Source: Fennellomyces sp. T-0311
Taxonomy: Eukaryota > Mucoromycota > Mucoromycetes > Mucorales > Lichtheimiaceae
DNA length: 64,000 nt
Direction of reading: 5' to 3'
Assembly: GCA_025266875.1 (NCBI GenBank)
Contig: JALLLT010000007.1
Coordinates: forward strand, 558,001 to 622,000
Positions 46,617-57,622 of this stretch are shown one piece after another. The position numbers and the translations under genes were made by a program. The stretch's first letter is position 1. Each line of letters starts with the position of its first letter. The notes below the pieces were generated by a model. It was not told the DNA's origin, ran no database searches, and saw only the letters and a program-made list of their open reading frames with translations.

Positions 46617-47744
46617 TGTGACAATAATAAAGTAATAGTGTGGTGATACTCATGTTTAACTGGTGTGATAGTTGTTACTGGTAATGGTCTGTCAAGGTTT
46701 ACAATTGTGGATGGACTCTTATAGTGTTTTGGGTGGTTCGGGGCCTATCTAGTGTGCTGCACTGGTCGCATACGCCGACATTGTGTACGGTTATCAGACT
46801 GCAAACCTGATATGGGTCCTTTTTTTTCTACAATGTAAAAAAGATGTTGTCTTCCTGTCAAACCTTCGTAGTAAAGGTTAATCCAAGACGTCTGGCGCTA
46901 CACAAGAACCCAGAAGGACCACGATTGATGTAAATCTGGCTGAGTAAACGCACGTGAAATACGTGACCGACAGAAGCGAAATTAATCGATTAACAAGGAC
47001 AAGAATGGGATGGAGAGTGTTATTGTTGATGATATATCGAATGCTAAGAGACGAATTAAAGCACTTCTTTCTAAATCGTCTCAGATCATAGTCGCACCCG
47101 ATACTTAGAAAGGCAATATCATCCGTCTTATCTAGTACAATCAGTAAACACGCAGTTTTATGTTTTTCTTGTTGAAAATGGTCATTTGGTGAAGTCGTAT
47201 GCCAGCTATTCTCACTGTGCTCCGTCTTACTTTGATCGTGGAGATACCTTTGGAGCGAAATAGAGTGGATGGAGGTTTTAATACAGTGATTAAGATCAGC
47301 GTCCAACTCGAGTTTGGAGAGTTATGCCATAATCTGTCTTTAGGGCATTCTTTTTTCTAAACGCACGAGCAGCTTTTCTTGGTCTGACTGGATCGGGTAA
47401 CTGATCTGGAGGGGTGTGCAATCAAACACTTACATCCAAAAGACGGAAGTATCACAGCGCCAGTGGCGCGTATCATGTGATGTATACGAGTAAGATAGTT
47501 GGGCTGTGCCCCGTTAGTTCTCGAGTATAATGCGGCACGCATTCGAGTCACAATGTCTTTCCAAACAAGGACTAAAAGCGCAAAACTTACAGACCATTCG
47601 AGATGCATTAAGGACAAAATTCACATATTCAAGAATGGATATTTGATGCGTACGATCTCTTGCATATGCTTTTAAGATAAAAGCGCTGCTTGATTAACTA
47701 TCATTGAATCCTGTGCTTGATTGATCATGTGTTCTTGAGCCAGA
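46617..47744. other. Intergenic, 3' of CDC73
   Basis: A minus-strand frame 46878..47318 is open for about 145 codons but has no ATG and no recognised domain; it is not called a gene. Otherwise AT-rich DNA. Confidence 0.4.
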
Positions 47745-48128
47745 TCAGCAGGGAAAGATATCAACTATAAACGGCATTGTTGTTAACAGGCGAAGATCCA
47801 GTAGAAGGTTGAAGGATCTACCTACTGGATGTACTTGTATGTAATTTATAGCTAAGTAATCAGTTTCGCTGGCCAAAGAAATTCCTTCCTCGGGTACTGC
47901 CGTGTATAACTTAAGTTGATCTTGCATAGAAAACAGTTGGTATTGATCAATTATCGTCTCCCTTACAATGCTTGTTATTCTGTTACTATCAATATCGACA
48001 AGGAATGTTTTATTGTCGCGAACACCGCGCGATTCGACCGTATATGTATAAGAATTAGAATAAGTGGATGAATCATTGTGTCTTGCATCACCTGAAGCAG
48101 ATACATCATTGCAAATCCAATTCGCCAT
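47745..48128 (-). CDS. Crinkler-header-like small ORF, about 127 aa
   Basis: ATG 48128 to stop 47745, possibly spliced near its end (GTACATCC donor after NYIQ). Residues about 40-95 (NKTFLVDIDSNRITSIVRET, then QDQLKLYTAVPEEG) resemble the ubiquitin-like N-terminal header of Crinkler (CRN) proteins, where a beta hairpin is followed by a helix and an L-x-L-x-x-A strand. No downstream effector domain follows in this window, so it is a header-only gene or the front of a broken one. A TATATATA lies about 25-30 bp upstream. Expression and function are unknown. Confidence 0.4.
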   Translation of the reverse strand: MANWICNDVSASGDARHNDSSTYSNSYTYTVESRGVRDNKTFLVDIDSNRITSIVRETIIDQYQLFSMQDQLKLYTAVPEEGISLASETDYLAINYIQVHPVGRSFNLLLDLRLLTTMPFIVDIFPC

Positions 48129-49663
48129 GGATTTATACTTTTGAGTATATATATCACTCACTTGTCTTTCGGAGACGTGTTGTTACACTTCCCCGCAATA
48201 TTTATTTGAAATGTGATAATTATACCCTAGATACGCTTAAATTACATATAGGGTAACAAATATAGCTGGTAACCTTATATTTACGTGTTACATTTCACAG
48301 CAGTGCTTACTTTCTAAATAAGAAATACCCGTTCTTTGGGAACGTCAAAAAATAAAGCTGAGCGACATCGTCAGATGGCTTACTTTGTGTAAGGAAAACT
48401 ATCCAGTTGGAGTGCGTGTTTACAATAAGACATACTATCTGGGAAGTTTTGTTGATGAAAATTGTATCAGTGACTCCGTGATCAATTGCTTGCTTAGTAC
48501 GAGAGTATGATTAAATACGCTTATAGCATTAAAACCTGGGGATGGATATTTCATACTTTACGAAGTAGGCGTTTTCTCCAAAGAATATGCTTAAGTTTTC
48601 TGACAGTTATTTCGTGAAACAGAGTCAGTGCTGGATATTTTTTTTACGAAATAGGTGAGTATTCGTTATAGTCATCAGTTGTTGAACCACTTGCTTTGTC
48701 TTTTTTAGAAAAAAAAGTATAGATTTTTGCTATTTGCATTGATCTTATTGGTGTACTGCCAGTTGATAGCGCGTTCAGTATTGTTTCAACTTAAAAAGGC
48801 CAGTTTCGTTTATGTATTCGTGATATCATGCCAAAATGGCAGAAAAGTTTTAAGTTCTTATCATAGATAGTAATGTAAGCTTGCAAGCATGAAAATCATC
48901 CCGCAGCGCCCATTCACGACATGTGGGTGTAGATTGTCACGATAAACCCTATCTTATTTGTGTTTTTTTCTCCCACTAATTGCGATCCATTGAAAGTGAT
49001 GTCTTCTAAAACAGAAAGTGGGAATAAAGTATGAGTAGCAATGAAGAAGATATAACATCTCAAATATATTTTATATCGACTTTTATGCATACAAAATTAT
49101 TTTATTCAATAGATTACTCTATTATTTAGCGCCCCGTAATCTGTCAAGTGGCTGCGCAGAATTACCTATTTAATCGTTCTCGGCCTCTGCCTTGTGTGTG
49201 TATTTTACAGTACTGTTACATGTATAGTTTCCACCCGTGCGGCTTATCATCTGTGTTAAATAACTAACCTTTTGGTTGTCCAAAATAGGAACCTATGGTC
49301 ATCTGAGTATAGGACACTTTCACCAGAGAAAACATACGACTATCTTTGCCCTATATTGGGATATGGCACAACGTATATTTTTGCGAAATGAAACAGTTTT
49401 TGTATGCAGAAGCATACCTTGTTGCGCCGGTACATGATTTGAAGAGATTGAGTAATATTCGTTTAGCATCGACTCGTGATCTAAACTATTGGCGTTTAGT
49501 CTCAGCAGACCCACTGCGCCGCTGTTCCTTGTATTCCCACCTATCATCAGTAAAAGGTATATAAATAGCTTGGCATTGGAATTAGCTCGTTGGTTAACAG
49601 CCAAATTATTACCCTCATTTGTTTTACGAGCAACTATCCGTACAGCACTCATTACTAGCCAAA
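48129..49663. other. 1.5 kb gene-free interval
   Basis: AT-rich. A minus ORF 49320..49688 (122 codons, non-ATG start) overlaps the start of the zinc-finger gene and is taken as a shadow. No RNA gene or repeat recognised. Confidence 0.45.
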
Positions 49664-50906
49664 ATGTATTATGCATCTTCCGCTTCACACAACAGAGCTA
49701 TTCCTGCCTATTACCATACAAAGAGATCTGAGAACCAGTTTATGAATGATCCAACATCATCTCTACCGGTTTCGTCACTATTTCCAGAGACTGAAAGGTA
49801 CTACATAGTGCGCCTCAATGCACATATAGAATAACGCCCGGCACTGCCATTGTTAACATGCTTTATGTTTTCTAGTATCAGCCAATATCACATGCCTAAC
49901 GAGATGCTTCGAATAACCCACTCTCAAGGTATAATTTTCAGCACAAAATTTATGATGCCATACGTTTACATTATCAACAAAATCAATATCCAGATATGGA
50001 ATTTCCTATTCCACAAGAAAGCTTAGTCCCAGTGTATCACCAGCAGCTCCCAATTGTACAGCCTGGTCAAGAAGAAAGTACTATGACAGACGCTACTACG
50101 GATCAGTTCGGTATGTCACTATATGGCCAAGACTATTGGCAGCGTCAATTGCTGCAAGCGGATGTTTCAGTAAGCACAAAAAAAGAATCGTGCCGATCCA
50201 AAAGCTTACATCTTGCGGCTATGCAATATAGCAATTATTTCCTCAACAGTCATATCACATGGACATAGGTGACAGATTCGACACAGCAAGTTGTGGCACA
50301 CTTTCTCGAAGCCGAACCAGTACTGTCGAGACTGATGTTTCGGTACTCGGTGCCAATAATAGCTGGTTATCTATTTCTGCAGAGACCGGACCCAGTACTT
50401 TAACACCACAAGAGCGTCAAACGTTTTCATCACTTGCCGAAGAGTGTCATAGCTTCAAATGCTTTTTCCCCTATTGTGACCAGACTTTTAAACGAAAAAC
50501 GGATTTGGGCCGCCACTTGTTTAGTACTCATGGAAGAAAGAATCATCAAGGACGTCGTAGATTCTTATGTGAGATTTGCAATAAAGTGCGACAAGCCTCA
50601 CGATATGATGTTGCACAACGTCACCTAAAGAAGTGTTGGAACAAGCGCTGGGAGGATCTGCCGTTTGACATACGTCAATTATCCATCGACTATAAACAAC
50701 AATTCAAGGAACAGCAGTGCTTTTACGGGAGCTGCACCCATGTCTGCGATAACAAGAAGCAGTTAAAACGGCATCTATTTCAAGTCCATGGCAAGTCGGT
50801 ATCGCACAAGTTGGTTTTTCGGTGCCCAAAATGCTGTCAAATGAAGTCTTTTACGCGAAGTGAAGTCATGGAAGAGCATCAGCGGAAGTGCCCTGGAAGA
50901 TCATAA
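49664..50906 (+). CDS. C2H2 zinc-finger protein, probable transcription factor, 343 aa
   Basis: Exons 49664..49797, 49929..50169 and 50250..50906. Intron 1 (49798..49928) is 131 nt; the acceptor AAG at 49926-49928 was chosen because it alone leads to the frame of exon 2, but the TAG acceptor nearer 49877 is stronger and another splice form is possible. The C-terminal half has two pairs of zinc fingers: CFFPYCDQTFKRKTDLGRH with a following HG, CEICNKVRQASRYD with HLKKC, CFYGSCTHVCDNKKQLKRH and CPKCCQMKSF with HQRKC. The N-terminal half is Gln/Ser/Thr-rich. Target genes unknown. Confidence 0.75.
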
Positions 50907-51279
50907 CTGCTGTACGCATACATCATGCTTTAGTTTTAGTTTTTGTTAAAGTAGCTACTCTTTTTTTAATTTATATTGAAGGCAATTTCAGTTATTTACG
51001 GGTTGATACCGTAAACTAATATAAAGACCGGCCGGAAAGATGTATACAAAATATTGGCTGCAAAAGTGCTCGTTAATAGAGCTTCCTCGTGATGTCATTT
51101 TTCTATGTTAAGACTGTGATTTTCGTAATCCTGACACGCGTCGCTTTCGTTTGACCTACATTTCGTTGCATACAATGGCATCACCCAAATAAAAACGCAC
51201 TGAAGCGCGCATTACAAAAAATGAATGGACTTCATTTATTATCGCTCATCGATACATAAGTGAGCACTGAAGACTCGGA
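50907..51279. other. Spacer between zinc-finger gene and transposase remnant
   Basis: About 370 bp of 3' flank with no feature seen. Confidence 0.45.
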
Positions 51280-52060
51280 AACATCAATATCGACGACTCC
51301 CCGCGCAAGGTGTTGCAGGACCTCTTTGGCATTGGCGACACGACGGTGGGAAGATCATTACCCTTTCTAATGACATGAATTTGCCAAATGAAAGTAAGTA
51401 GCTAGATCGCCTGAGGAAGGTACACTTGGATGAGTATGTCAATGAAATTTGTAATTTCATGGTAGAATGAACCAAGATCGGTCAGCCAGCCACAGCAAAG
51501 CGTATCCGCCTGCACCTCGAGGATCAAGGATTTGAAGCTTGCTGAACTTCATTATGCGATGGGAAAAAGGCAAAACATCCTTCATGACAGCAAAGCCATC
51601 GTCAATTACAGGAAGACATATATGGAAAGACGCTTGGGCAATCTGAATCGTAATGAGCTGCCTATCCAACCGGAAGTATTTCTTCATGAGTCGTACTGTC
51701 ACTTAGACTACCACTCCAGACGGACGTATTATGTCCCAGACACTGTCGTCAACCAAACTGGGCATAAGCCGATGTTGGTGAAGTTTGGTGCCTTGCAGTT
51801 TATAAAGAGGACCACAGTCTCAGGGCTGAGCTAGTTGAAGAAAATACAATCATCTGGCCAGTCAAAGGCAAAGCCCAATGTGTCCAAGAAGAAAAGAATG
51901 TCGGTATGAAGTGCACATCGACAGTGCCCCTGTTTGCTGCAGCGCATTCGAGTGACTTCTGGCCTTTGTGGAGAAAGACAGTCATTCAATGCAAATATCG
52001 TTACGATGAGCATCAGCTGTCAGATGATGGTTCTCTTGAAACCGAAAATTAATGCAAGGT
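51280..52060 (+). pseudogene. Broken IS630/Tc1-type DDE transposase
   Basis: Plus-strand remnant in several frames. Early part: RKVLQDLFGIGDTTVG (helix-turn-helix) and GQPATAKRIRLHLEDQGF; middle, in frame 51532..51834: ELHYAMGKRQNILHDS, NYRKTYMERRLGNLNRNELP and PEVFLHESYCHLDYHS; later ELVEENTIIWPVKGKAQ. The family normally has Asp in the DESYCHL position as the first or second DDE residue; here it is His, so the site is broken as well as the frame. Multiple stops and frame breaks. No clear terminal repeats found. Confidence 0.75.
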
Positions 52061-52516
52061 TGGTGCCCAATCTCCGAAAAGAAATAACTGCATAACAGGA
52101 CAAGTGCTTTTAAAAGCCAAACGATAAAATCATCTAATCGTCTGGCTACCAAATGCGTTTGTTCATGTAAAATGGCTATGATTCCATGGAGATGTAAGCG
52201 ATCAAACTTTGTATACATTTTTTTCGGCCGGAGGTAATGAATTAACTTATGCATGCTAAAATAGTTTAAAGATCAAACACATGAGGCGTTGAAATATTTA
52301 GCCAAGGTGGAAGTAGAAATACTGGAAGCAGAGTATGAATGCCAAGTTCTTCAAATCATCGATGTGATGGAATACTTGTAAGCGTCTTCCAAGATTTTGC
52401 TTCGCTATTGACTGACAATTGTTTATTGAATGTTTTCAACTAGAGTAAGGCACTTCACTTCTGGTACAAATGCGGGAGAAGATGAAAGCGAACTTGACGC
52501 GATGTTTGTTTGCTCA

Positions 52517-52673
52517 TTGCAAATAATTTTAATGGTTAAAAGTGGTTACAGCGGTTAAACATAAGCTTTTTAACCACTTATACTACCGTTTTTAGCAACT
52601 CAAGCGGTTAAAAAGCTTATGTTTAACCGCTTCAAAAAATCATTCACCAAAATTCTCCAAAAATTATTTGCAA
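52517..52673. mobile_element. Palindromic MITE, 157 bp
   Basis: Perfect 14-bp terminal inverted repeat: TTGCAAATAATTTT at 52517..52530 and AAAATTATTTGCAA at 52660..52673. Inside lies a perfect 25-bp inverted pair, 52551..52575 and 52606..52630 (GCGGTTAAAC...and ...GTTTAACCGC), around a 30-nt loop, so a transcript would form a long hairpin. No ORF. Sits inside the coding frame of the nuclease-like pseudogene. No clear target duplication. Confidence 0.85.
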
Positions 52674-53247
52674 TAATTTCCGGCATACGCAATTCAAGTT
52701 CTGTAAGTACCAAATGTGTTTGGATATGTAGGTGTATATGCATGCTTACCATTTTCATTTATATAAAGTGGTGAACGTTCCTCCTCCGAGACGCAAAAAA
52801 CGAGATTCGCTAATGAACTATTATATGCCGATGGAGCACGATTTTCTGTTGAGGAGCGCATCATAGGAAGAAAAGTTGATATCTTGGTTTCGATTAACAT
52901 CATTGAAGTTGCCTGTTGCGAGTGGAAACCACCTGGCGTTTCAACAACCGTAGCACACGAGCAAGAAATTAAAAATATGCGTACTAACTCGTGTATCTGC
53001 AACAACCTCTCAGCATTACCTTTTGACACGGATGGTTTTCCTGGCAACACTTGGGTCATGTACATGGATTTCATTGGTAAGATCACATGTTCAAGTGTAT
53101 CAGTTGCCAATCAGATATTTATTACGGGTTTTTAATAACTACACAGGTAGAGTTCTTGCCGTTAGTAAGGAAGAACCTCCGTTATAAGCGACGTGGATGA
53201 GCTTTATATTCCGGCAACAGTTCATGATCTTCGAGATTTTAAAAGTA

Positions 53248-53335
53248 CAGTGGAACCCCTTTTTTTGCACACCCCCGCTTTTTGCACAAGATTTTTTTTG
53301 AAAAAGCCGCCTGTGCAAAAAACGGGGTTCAACTG
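53248..53335. mobile_element. Pogo/Tc1-like MITE, 88 bp, TA target duplication
   Basis: Starts CAGTGGAACCCCTTTTTTTG and ends with the inverse of CAGTTGAACCCCGTTTTTTG; the termini match over about 27 bp with few differences. TA is present immediately outside both ends (53246-53247, 53336-53337), as expected for Tc1/mariner/pogo insertion. CAGT-GAACCCC termini are typical of pogo-like elements. No ORF. Confidence 0.88.
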
Positions 53336-53600
53336 TACTTTGAGATTATTTTATACATGGAAGGTATGTTACAGCAAAATGACTGATATATTAAGTTACT
53401 AACAATTGCTTGTCCACTAGCCTTTTCTTAATAGGATGATCAAATATATTCCAGCTGCTATGGCAAGAAAGCAAAGGGTAGAAGAAAGTGAAAAGTACGA
53501 TGTCCCAACGCCAGAATCAGAATTTAAAAATACCCACGAACCCACTGTTTTTTGGACCCCCAAAACAAACAGAACTTATAAAGCTACTCCAGCAATATAA

Positions 53601-54706
53601 TTACCACTACGCATCTCAAGTTTACAAAACTTCTCGTGTCTATACACTTGTATATTTCTTTTACTTCATCATTTTCAGCTTTTTTTTTTAAACAAATCAT
53701 AACTTGACTTCTTATCACTTAATGCATCGTTCTGTTTACAGAAAAGATACCAAATATTGTAAAAGTTCGAACTACGCGCTCAATAACCAAAGTCAACATC
53801 CAAAAATTAATAGTTTCTTGTGTATTTTATTCTGGATTCATTTCTTTATTTATCATTGTTGCTGTTACTAATTATGACCAGATCTGCCTTCATAGCCTTA
53901 ATATGTAATTCAAAAAGTATTACAAGCTACTATTATCGTCTCTCCTTAATGACGAAGACTTGTATGTTCAGGTTCTACCATATGGACATTTTCATAAAAA
54001 TTTTGGGAAACTTCTCATTTGTCAACTTGTGAAATATCATTACTTTCACCATTACAGATTATATCATTGGGCCTAATGGTTTCCTCCCCACTATATGCTC
54101 TCTTTCGACTATTGCCGAGAATTTTCGCAACACGTTCGATTGCAGCCGTTGAGAATTGTTCCTAATGCATCACAAAGTCAGGATACTGTTTTCCTTTTCC
54201 TTAGAAAAACGAATGGCGTACCTCAATAAGTTCACGTGCAACAAAGCTCAAAATATTTGGCGTCGCATAAATTCGCCAAATTCCAGGTTATAGCTGTCTT
54301 CGCCACACCTGTCAAAAGTAAAGAGAACTGTTAAACCAAATCACTGGCACAAATAAGAGAAGAGTAGGGGATTGGCAGTAAGAGTACTTTTTAAATCCGT
54401 TTCCATATGTTTAGCCCGTTAGTGTCTTCTTGCTTTTTGTTCAAGAACATTAAGCATTTTAGTCAAACCTATGTTCTAAGAATTCATGAGCACAGTTTTG
54501 TTCAATCATATTATGTTTTTTGTGACTACTTGATAATAACATGTGTAATAGATCAAGCATTCCAAACGACACGAGTCCAAAAATATTTTCAACGTGAATT
54601 GGCTTGTTGTTCAAAAATAATAAAAGTTGAACTCTGAAATTTTATATTTTTGAACGCAAAACACTATATTAATGCGACTACATAATGTTATGTATATAAA
54701 CCAGCA
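53601..54706. other. 1.1 kb AT-rich interval
   Basis: Very AT-rich; chance ORFs only. Nothing supported. Confidence 0.45.
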
Positions 54707-55300
54707 CTACATATTTAATTTGAGTATGGAAGTAATGGAAGTAACCACCACTCGCTCGCACGATTCATACATATTATCTGTGGATCTCCCTTCTCGAACC
54801 CACTTTATTAGTCGAGCGTTTGTATACTCCACCGTAGTAGAGTTAAATTTTGCTTTTAGCCCTGATCCTGAGTCGTTATGGATATTATGCATGGCCATTG
54901 GAAAATAGTTAGTCATGGTGATGACATTTCCATACCCTCATAATTGATTTATGGATGAACAACTGCCATGCATTGAATGTAGCACACGTAGTAACTTTTC
55001 TGGTGGTGTCGTATCCAATCGCGCTGTTACAGAATATCCCAATCCGTCAAAGCGAAAACCTGTTTTTAGGCTCTTGCCGGAGTTGCTAATATAATTTCCA
55101 ACAGGTGTCCATCCCGACACTGTTTCCCATGCACGATGCATATTGATCCATGATTCAGCAATAGCCCTGTAAAGCCTGCAAAGAGATACGACACCGTGTC
55201 GACAATCTTGACTTGCTCTAAAGTTATTTTTGATTTCTAGACAGTATAAAAAAGCGTGTTCATTTCCGACCTCGGTTATGATTCGCCAAAAGCAGCAAAT
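54707..55300 (-). pseudogene. Unrecognised coding-like stretch with an internal stop
   Basis: One minus-strand frame stays open from about 55297 to 54707 (nearly 200 codons) except for a single TGA at 54938-54940. It reads like protein on both sides: EVGNEHAFLYCLEIKNN, RLYRAIAESWINMHRAW, LKTGFRFDGLGYSVTARLDT before the stop, and GNVITMTNYFPMAMHNIH, YTNARLIKWVREG after it. No plausible ATG or intron removes the stop, and a TAG lies about 18 nt upstream of the open part. I do not recognise the family. Likely a dead gene or one missing its first exon. Confidence 0.45.
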
Positions 55301-55412
55301 TAAGGTACACTTTTTCTAGGATCGTACCACCGACTTTATAAAAATAGCACTGACTGGATTAATTACTGACTTATTCCTTACGCTCCTTTTCCCTTGTTTC
55401 CCTCTATAAACC

Positions 55413-57496
55413 ATGAAGTTGTTGCCAAGTAACCCAAGTGCCGCGGGTTACAAGGTGACCGCCGCCATTTTCCTTCTTCTTTCCTCATCGCCCGCCTTTG
55501 CCAAAGATGATCCCTGTGCAGCCATTGCAGGCAAAACCACCGCTGGATTCGCCGAGGCCAAGGCTTGTCTCGAACATTTCCCCTTTGATCAAAAGATTGC
55601 CGATCAGACAATTGAAACCGTCCGAAAAGTGACAGACGAGCTTTACGTTTTCAATGTAAAAAAAAAACACGACCAATCTCGATTAGTTTTTTGTTGGTTG
55701 ACATTGCACATTATAGGAAATCGCGGCCTCGCCACCTGACGTCGAAGGACTGGCTGTTGTTCCTGTCAATATTTCGTATGGTCTTGACGTGATACAGAAA
55801 GAAAAGTGGGCGTCAGACCGAGCGTTCCAGGATGCTGTTGCATTACTGCTCGACAAAGTTCAAGATGCTCACTTGGTAATTACACAAAGCAAACTCCTAT
55901 TTTCCATGCGTTGCGTACTGAAAGAATGAATAGGTTTACGCTCCGTTCTGCTATCGCCAATTCATTTTCTGGCAACCAATCCAACTCAATTCGCTTATTC
56001 GCAACCGCCGTCTCGTTGTCAACGTCGCCTACGTGAAAGATGACATCTGGCCCGAAGCCAAGCAGTCGTGGACCGGCTGCGAAGTAACGCATATCGATGA
56101 CCGTGAAGCACTTGACATGGTGGTCGACTACGCCGTCAACAATAACGGCGAAAGCAAAGACGTCAACACGTGTTACAACAACATCATGAACACCAAGAGC
56201 TACTTCCACGGCTGGGACGACGGTGCCGATGATCTGGGTTACCATCGTTTCTTGCCTGCTCAGGAAACTCACGCTTACACGTTGCGATGCCCAAAGAAGG
56301 GTACCAAGCCCACTGACGAAGACTACGACGAACCCTTCACAGTCAAGGTACCTTGGGTCGCTCAGGTACCTCAAGGTTTCAGTGACGCTGATTCATACTG
56401 GGACAACTACTGTCGATCGTCCTACTCCACTTCACCGTTCGGCAAACGTAATGCCGGATGGTCTGAAGAAACGTCTGACGAACTGAAACGTATCCACGAA
56501 GGCCAGGCGTTCGATCTTGCACCTTCCGGCAACAGCAATGCCGCAGGTATCGAGGGCACTGGAAGATACATGGAATTCATCGAACTGGACGATAATGTCG
56601 GTGTTGTCGATATTCAGAGCTTCTCCGTGGCAATGCAGGACCGTGCCGAATTTGCCTCCAACTTCACCAATGGTTTAAAGCAGTTTGAAAAGAATGGTGT
56701 CGAGAAAATCATCATCGACTTGTCGCAAAACGGTGGTGGTGATGCCTGTGCCGGTGAATACATTATCAACTCGTTCTTCAACTCGACTCCAGACTACATG
56801 TCCGATGTCAAGCACTCTGCCTTCTTGGAACGTGTCGTCAAGAAGGCTTTCAATTCGGAAGCCACCAAGTGGTACGACTACCGATCCGAGAGCAATCCAG
56901 ACAAGATAAATGCTGACTGGTACACCAATACGGTGACGTACAAGCGCGGCAAACACGACGTCAAATTCTCGCAACCTATCACCTTGAGCTGTGAAAGCTG
57001 GAATGCTGGTGTTAGCGATCAGTTCAAGAACACCAAGTGGAAGGCTGATGATCTACTTATTCTGTCCGATGGTCGCTGTGGCTCAACTTGTGCCATCGTG
57101 GCCTCGCGCCTTCGTTTGTCGCACAAGGTTCCTGCCTTGGGCTTTGGCGGTATCCGTGGCAACCGTATGCAGTATGCCTCGTTCCCTGGCGGTGAAAGCG
57201 AGCGCCTTTCTGGTTTCTTGATGGATCTACAGAGCCTTGGCATGGAGAATGATGAAGATGCACCGTTGCCATTCCCCGAGCGTGCGGATATGGGATGGAC
57301 CTTCCGAGAAATGTATCGCCCTATCAAGAACAAGCAGAGCATGGGTGATGAACGCCAGTTGCTCGAGTACAGTGTCAACTATGCTGACTGCCGATTGTAT
57401 TTTGACGATGACAATGCTGACGATGTACAAGTACTATGGAAGCAAGTTTCCGAGATTCTCCTGAATGGTGAATGTCCTCTATTGGCTGAGGCGTAG
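55413..57496 (+). CDS. Secreted peptidase S41 family protein (CPAF-like), 654 aa
   Basis: Extracellular or cell-surface serine protease of the tail-specific/CPAF type. Exons 55413..55655, 55717..55875, 55934..57496; introns 61 and 58 nt. Signal peptide: hydrophobic AAIFLLLSSSPAFA cut before KDDPC. The middle contains the S41 core: NVGVVDIQSFSV, IIIDLSQNGGGDACAGEY, and the nucleophile Ser in ILSDGRCGSTCAI, then ALGFGGIRG. Many cysteines fit a secreted protein. Codon use is strongly biased to C-ending codons, unlike most neighbours, suggesting high expression. Mature substrate unknown. Confidence 0.88.
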
Positions 57497-57622
57497 ATTT
57501 TATTTTTATAGTTTTTTCGTGTACTAATCCAACAATCAACCGTTGTACTTTTTGTTTCCTTTATCCTCCCCATACCCCCGCTCGTCTGACATATATAAAA
57601 ACAAAAACCGAGGTTTATTCAC

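Larger units (their letters stand above)
52268..53587 (+). pseudogene. Second decayed nuclease-like gene, interrupted by two MITEs
   Basis: Coding blocks in order: 52281-52379 (ALKYLAKVEVEILEAEY), then after an intron 52380..52442 a block ending at 52516 (GTNAGEDESELDAMF); MITE 52517..52673; block 52770..53080 ending in FPGNTWVMYMDFIG; an intron to about 53146; block 53147-53247 with a frame break between LAVSKEEPPL and DVDELYIPATVHDLRDF; MITE 53248..53335; and an end block to TAA about 53600 (EESEKYDVPTPESEF, TVFWTP). The central block has GRKVDILV and, about 15 residues on, CCEWK, i.e. the D...ExK order of PD-(D/E)XK nucleases. I recall this family as repetitive in Mucorales. Broken by insertions and at least one frameshift. 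Confidence 0.6.

Noticed and set aside
46878..47306. 142-codon minus-strand ORF
   Set aside because: No ATG, no domain, no splice partners and no codon bias; in AT-rich intergenic DNA it can occur by chance.
49316..49688. 122-codon minus ORF upstream of the C2H2 gene
   Set aside because: No ATG start and it overlaps the first exon of a better supported gene.
55378..55611. Minus ORF overlapping the start of the S41 gene
   Set aside because: Shadow of the well-supported signal-peptide exon on the plus strand.
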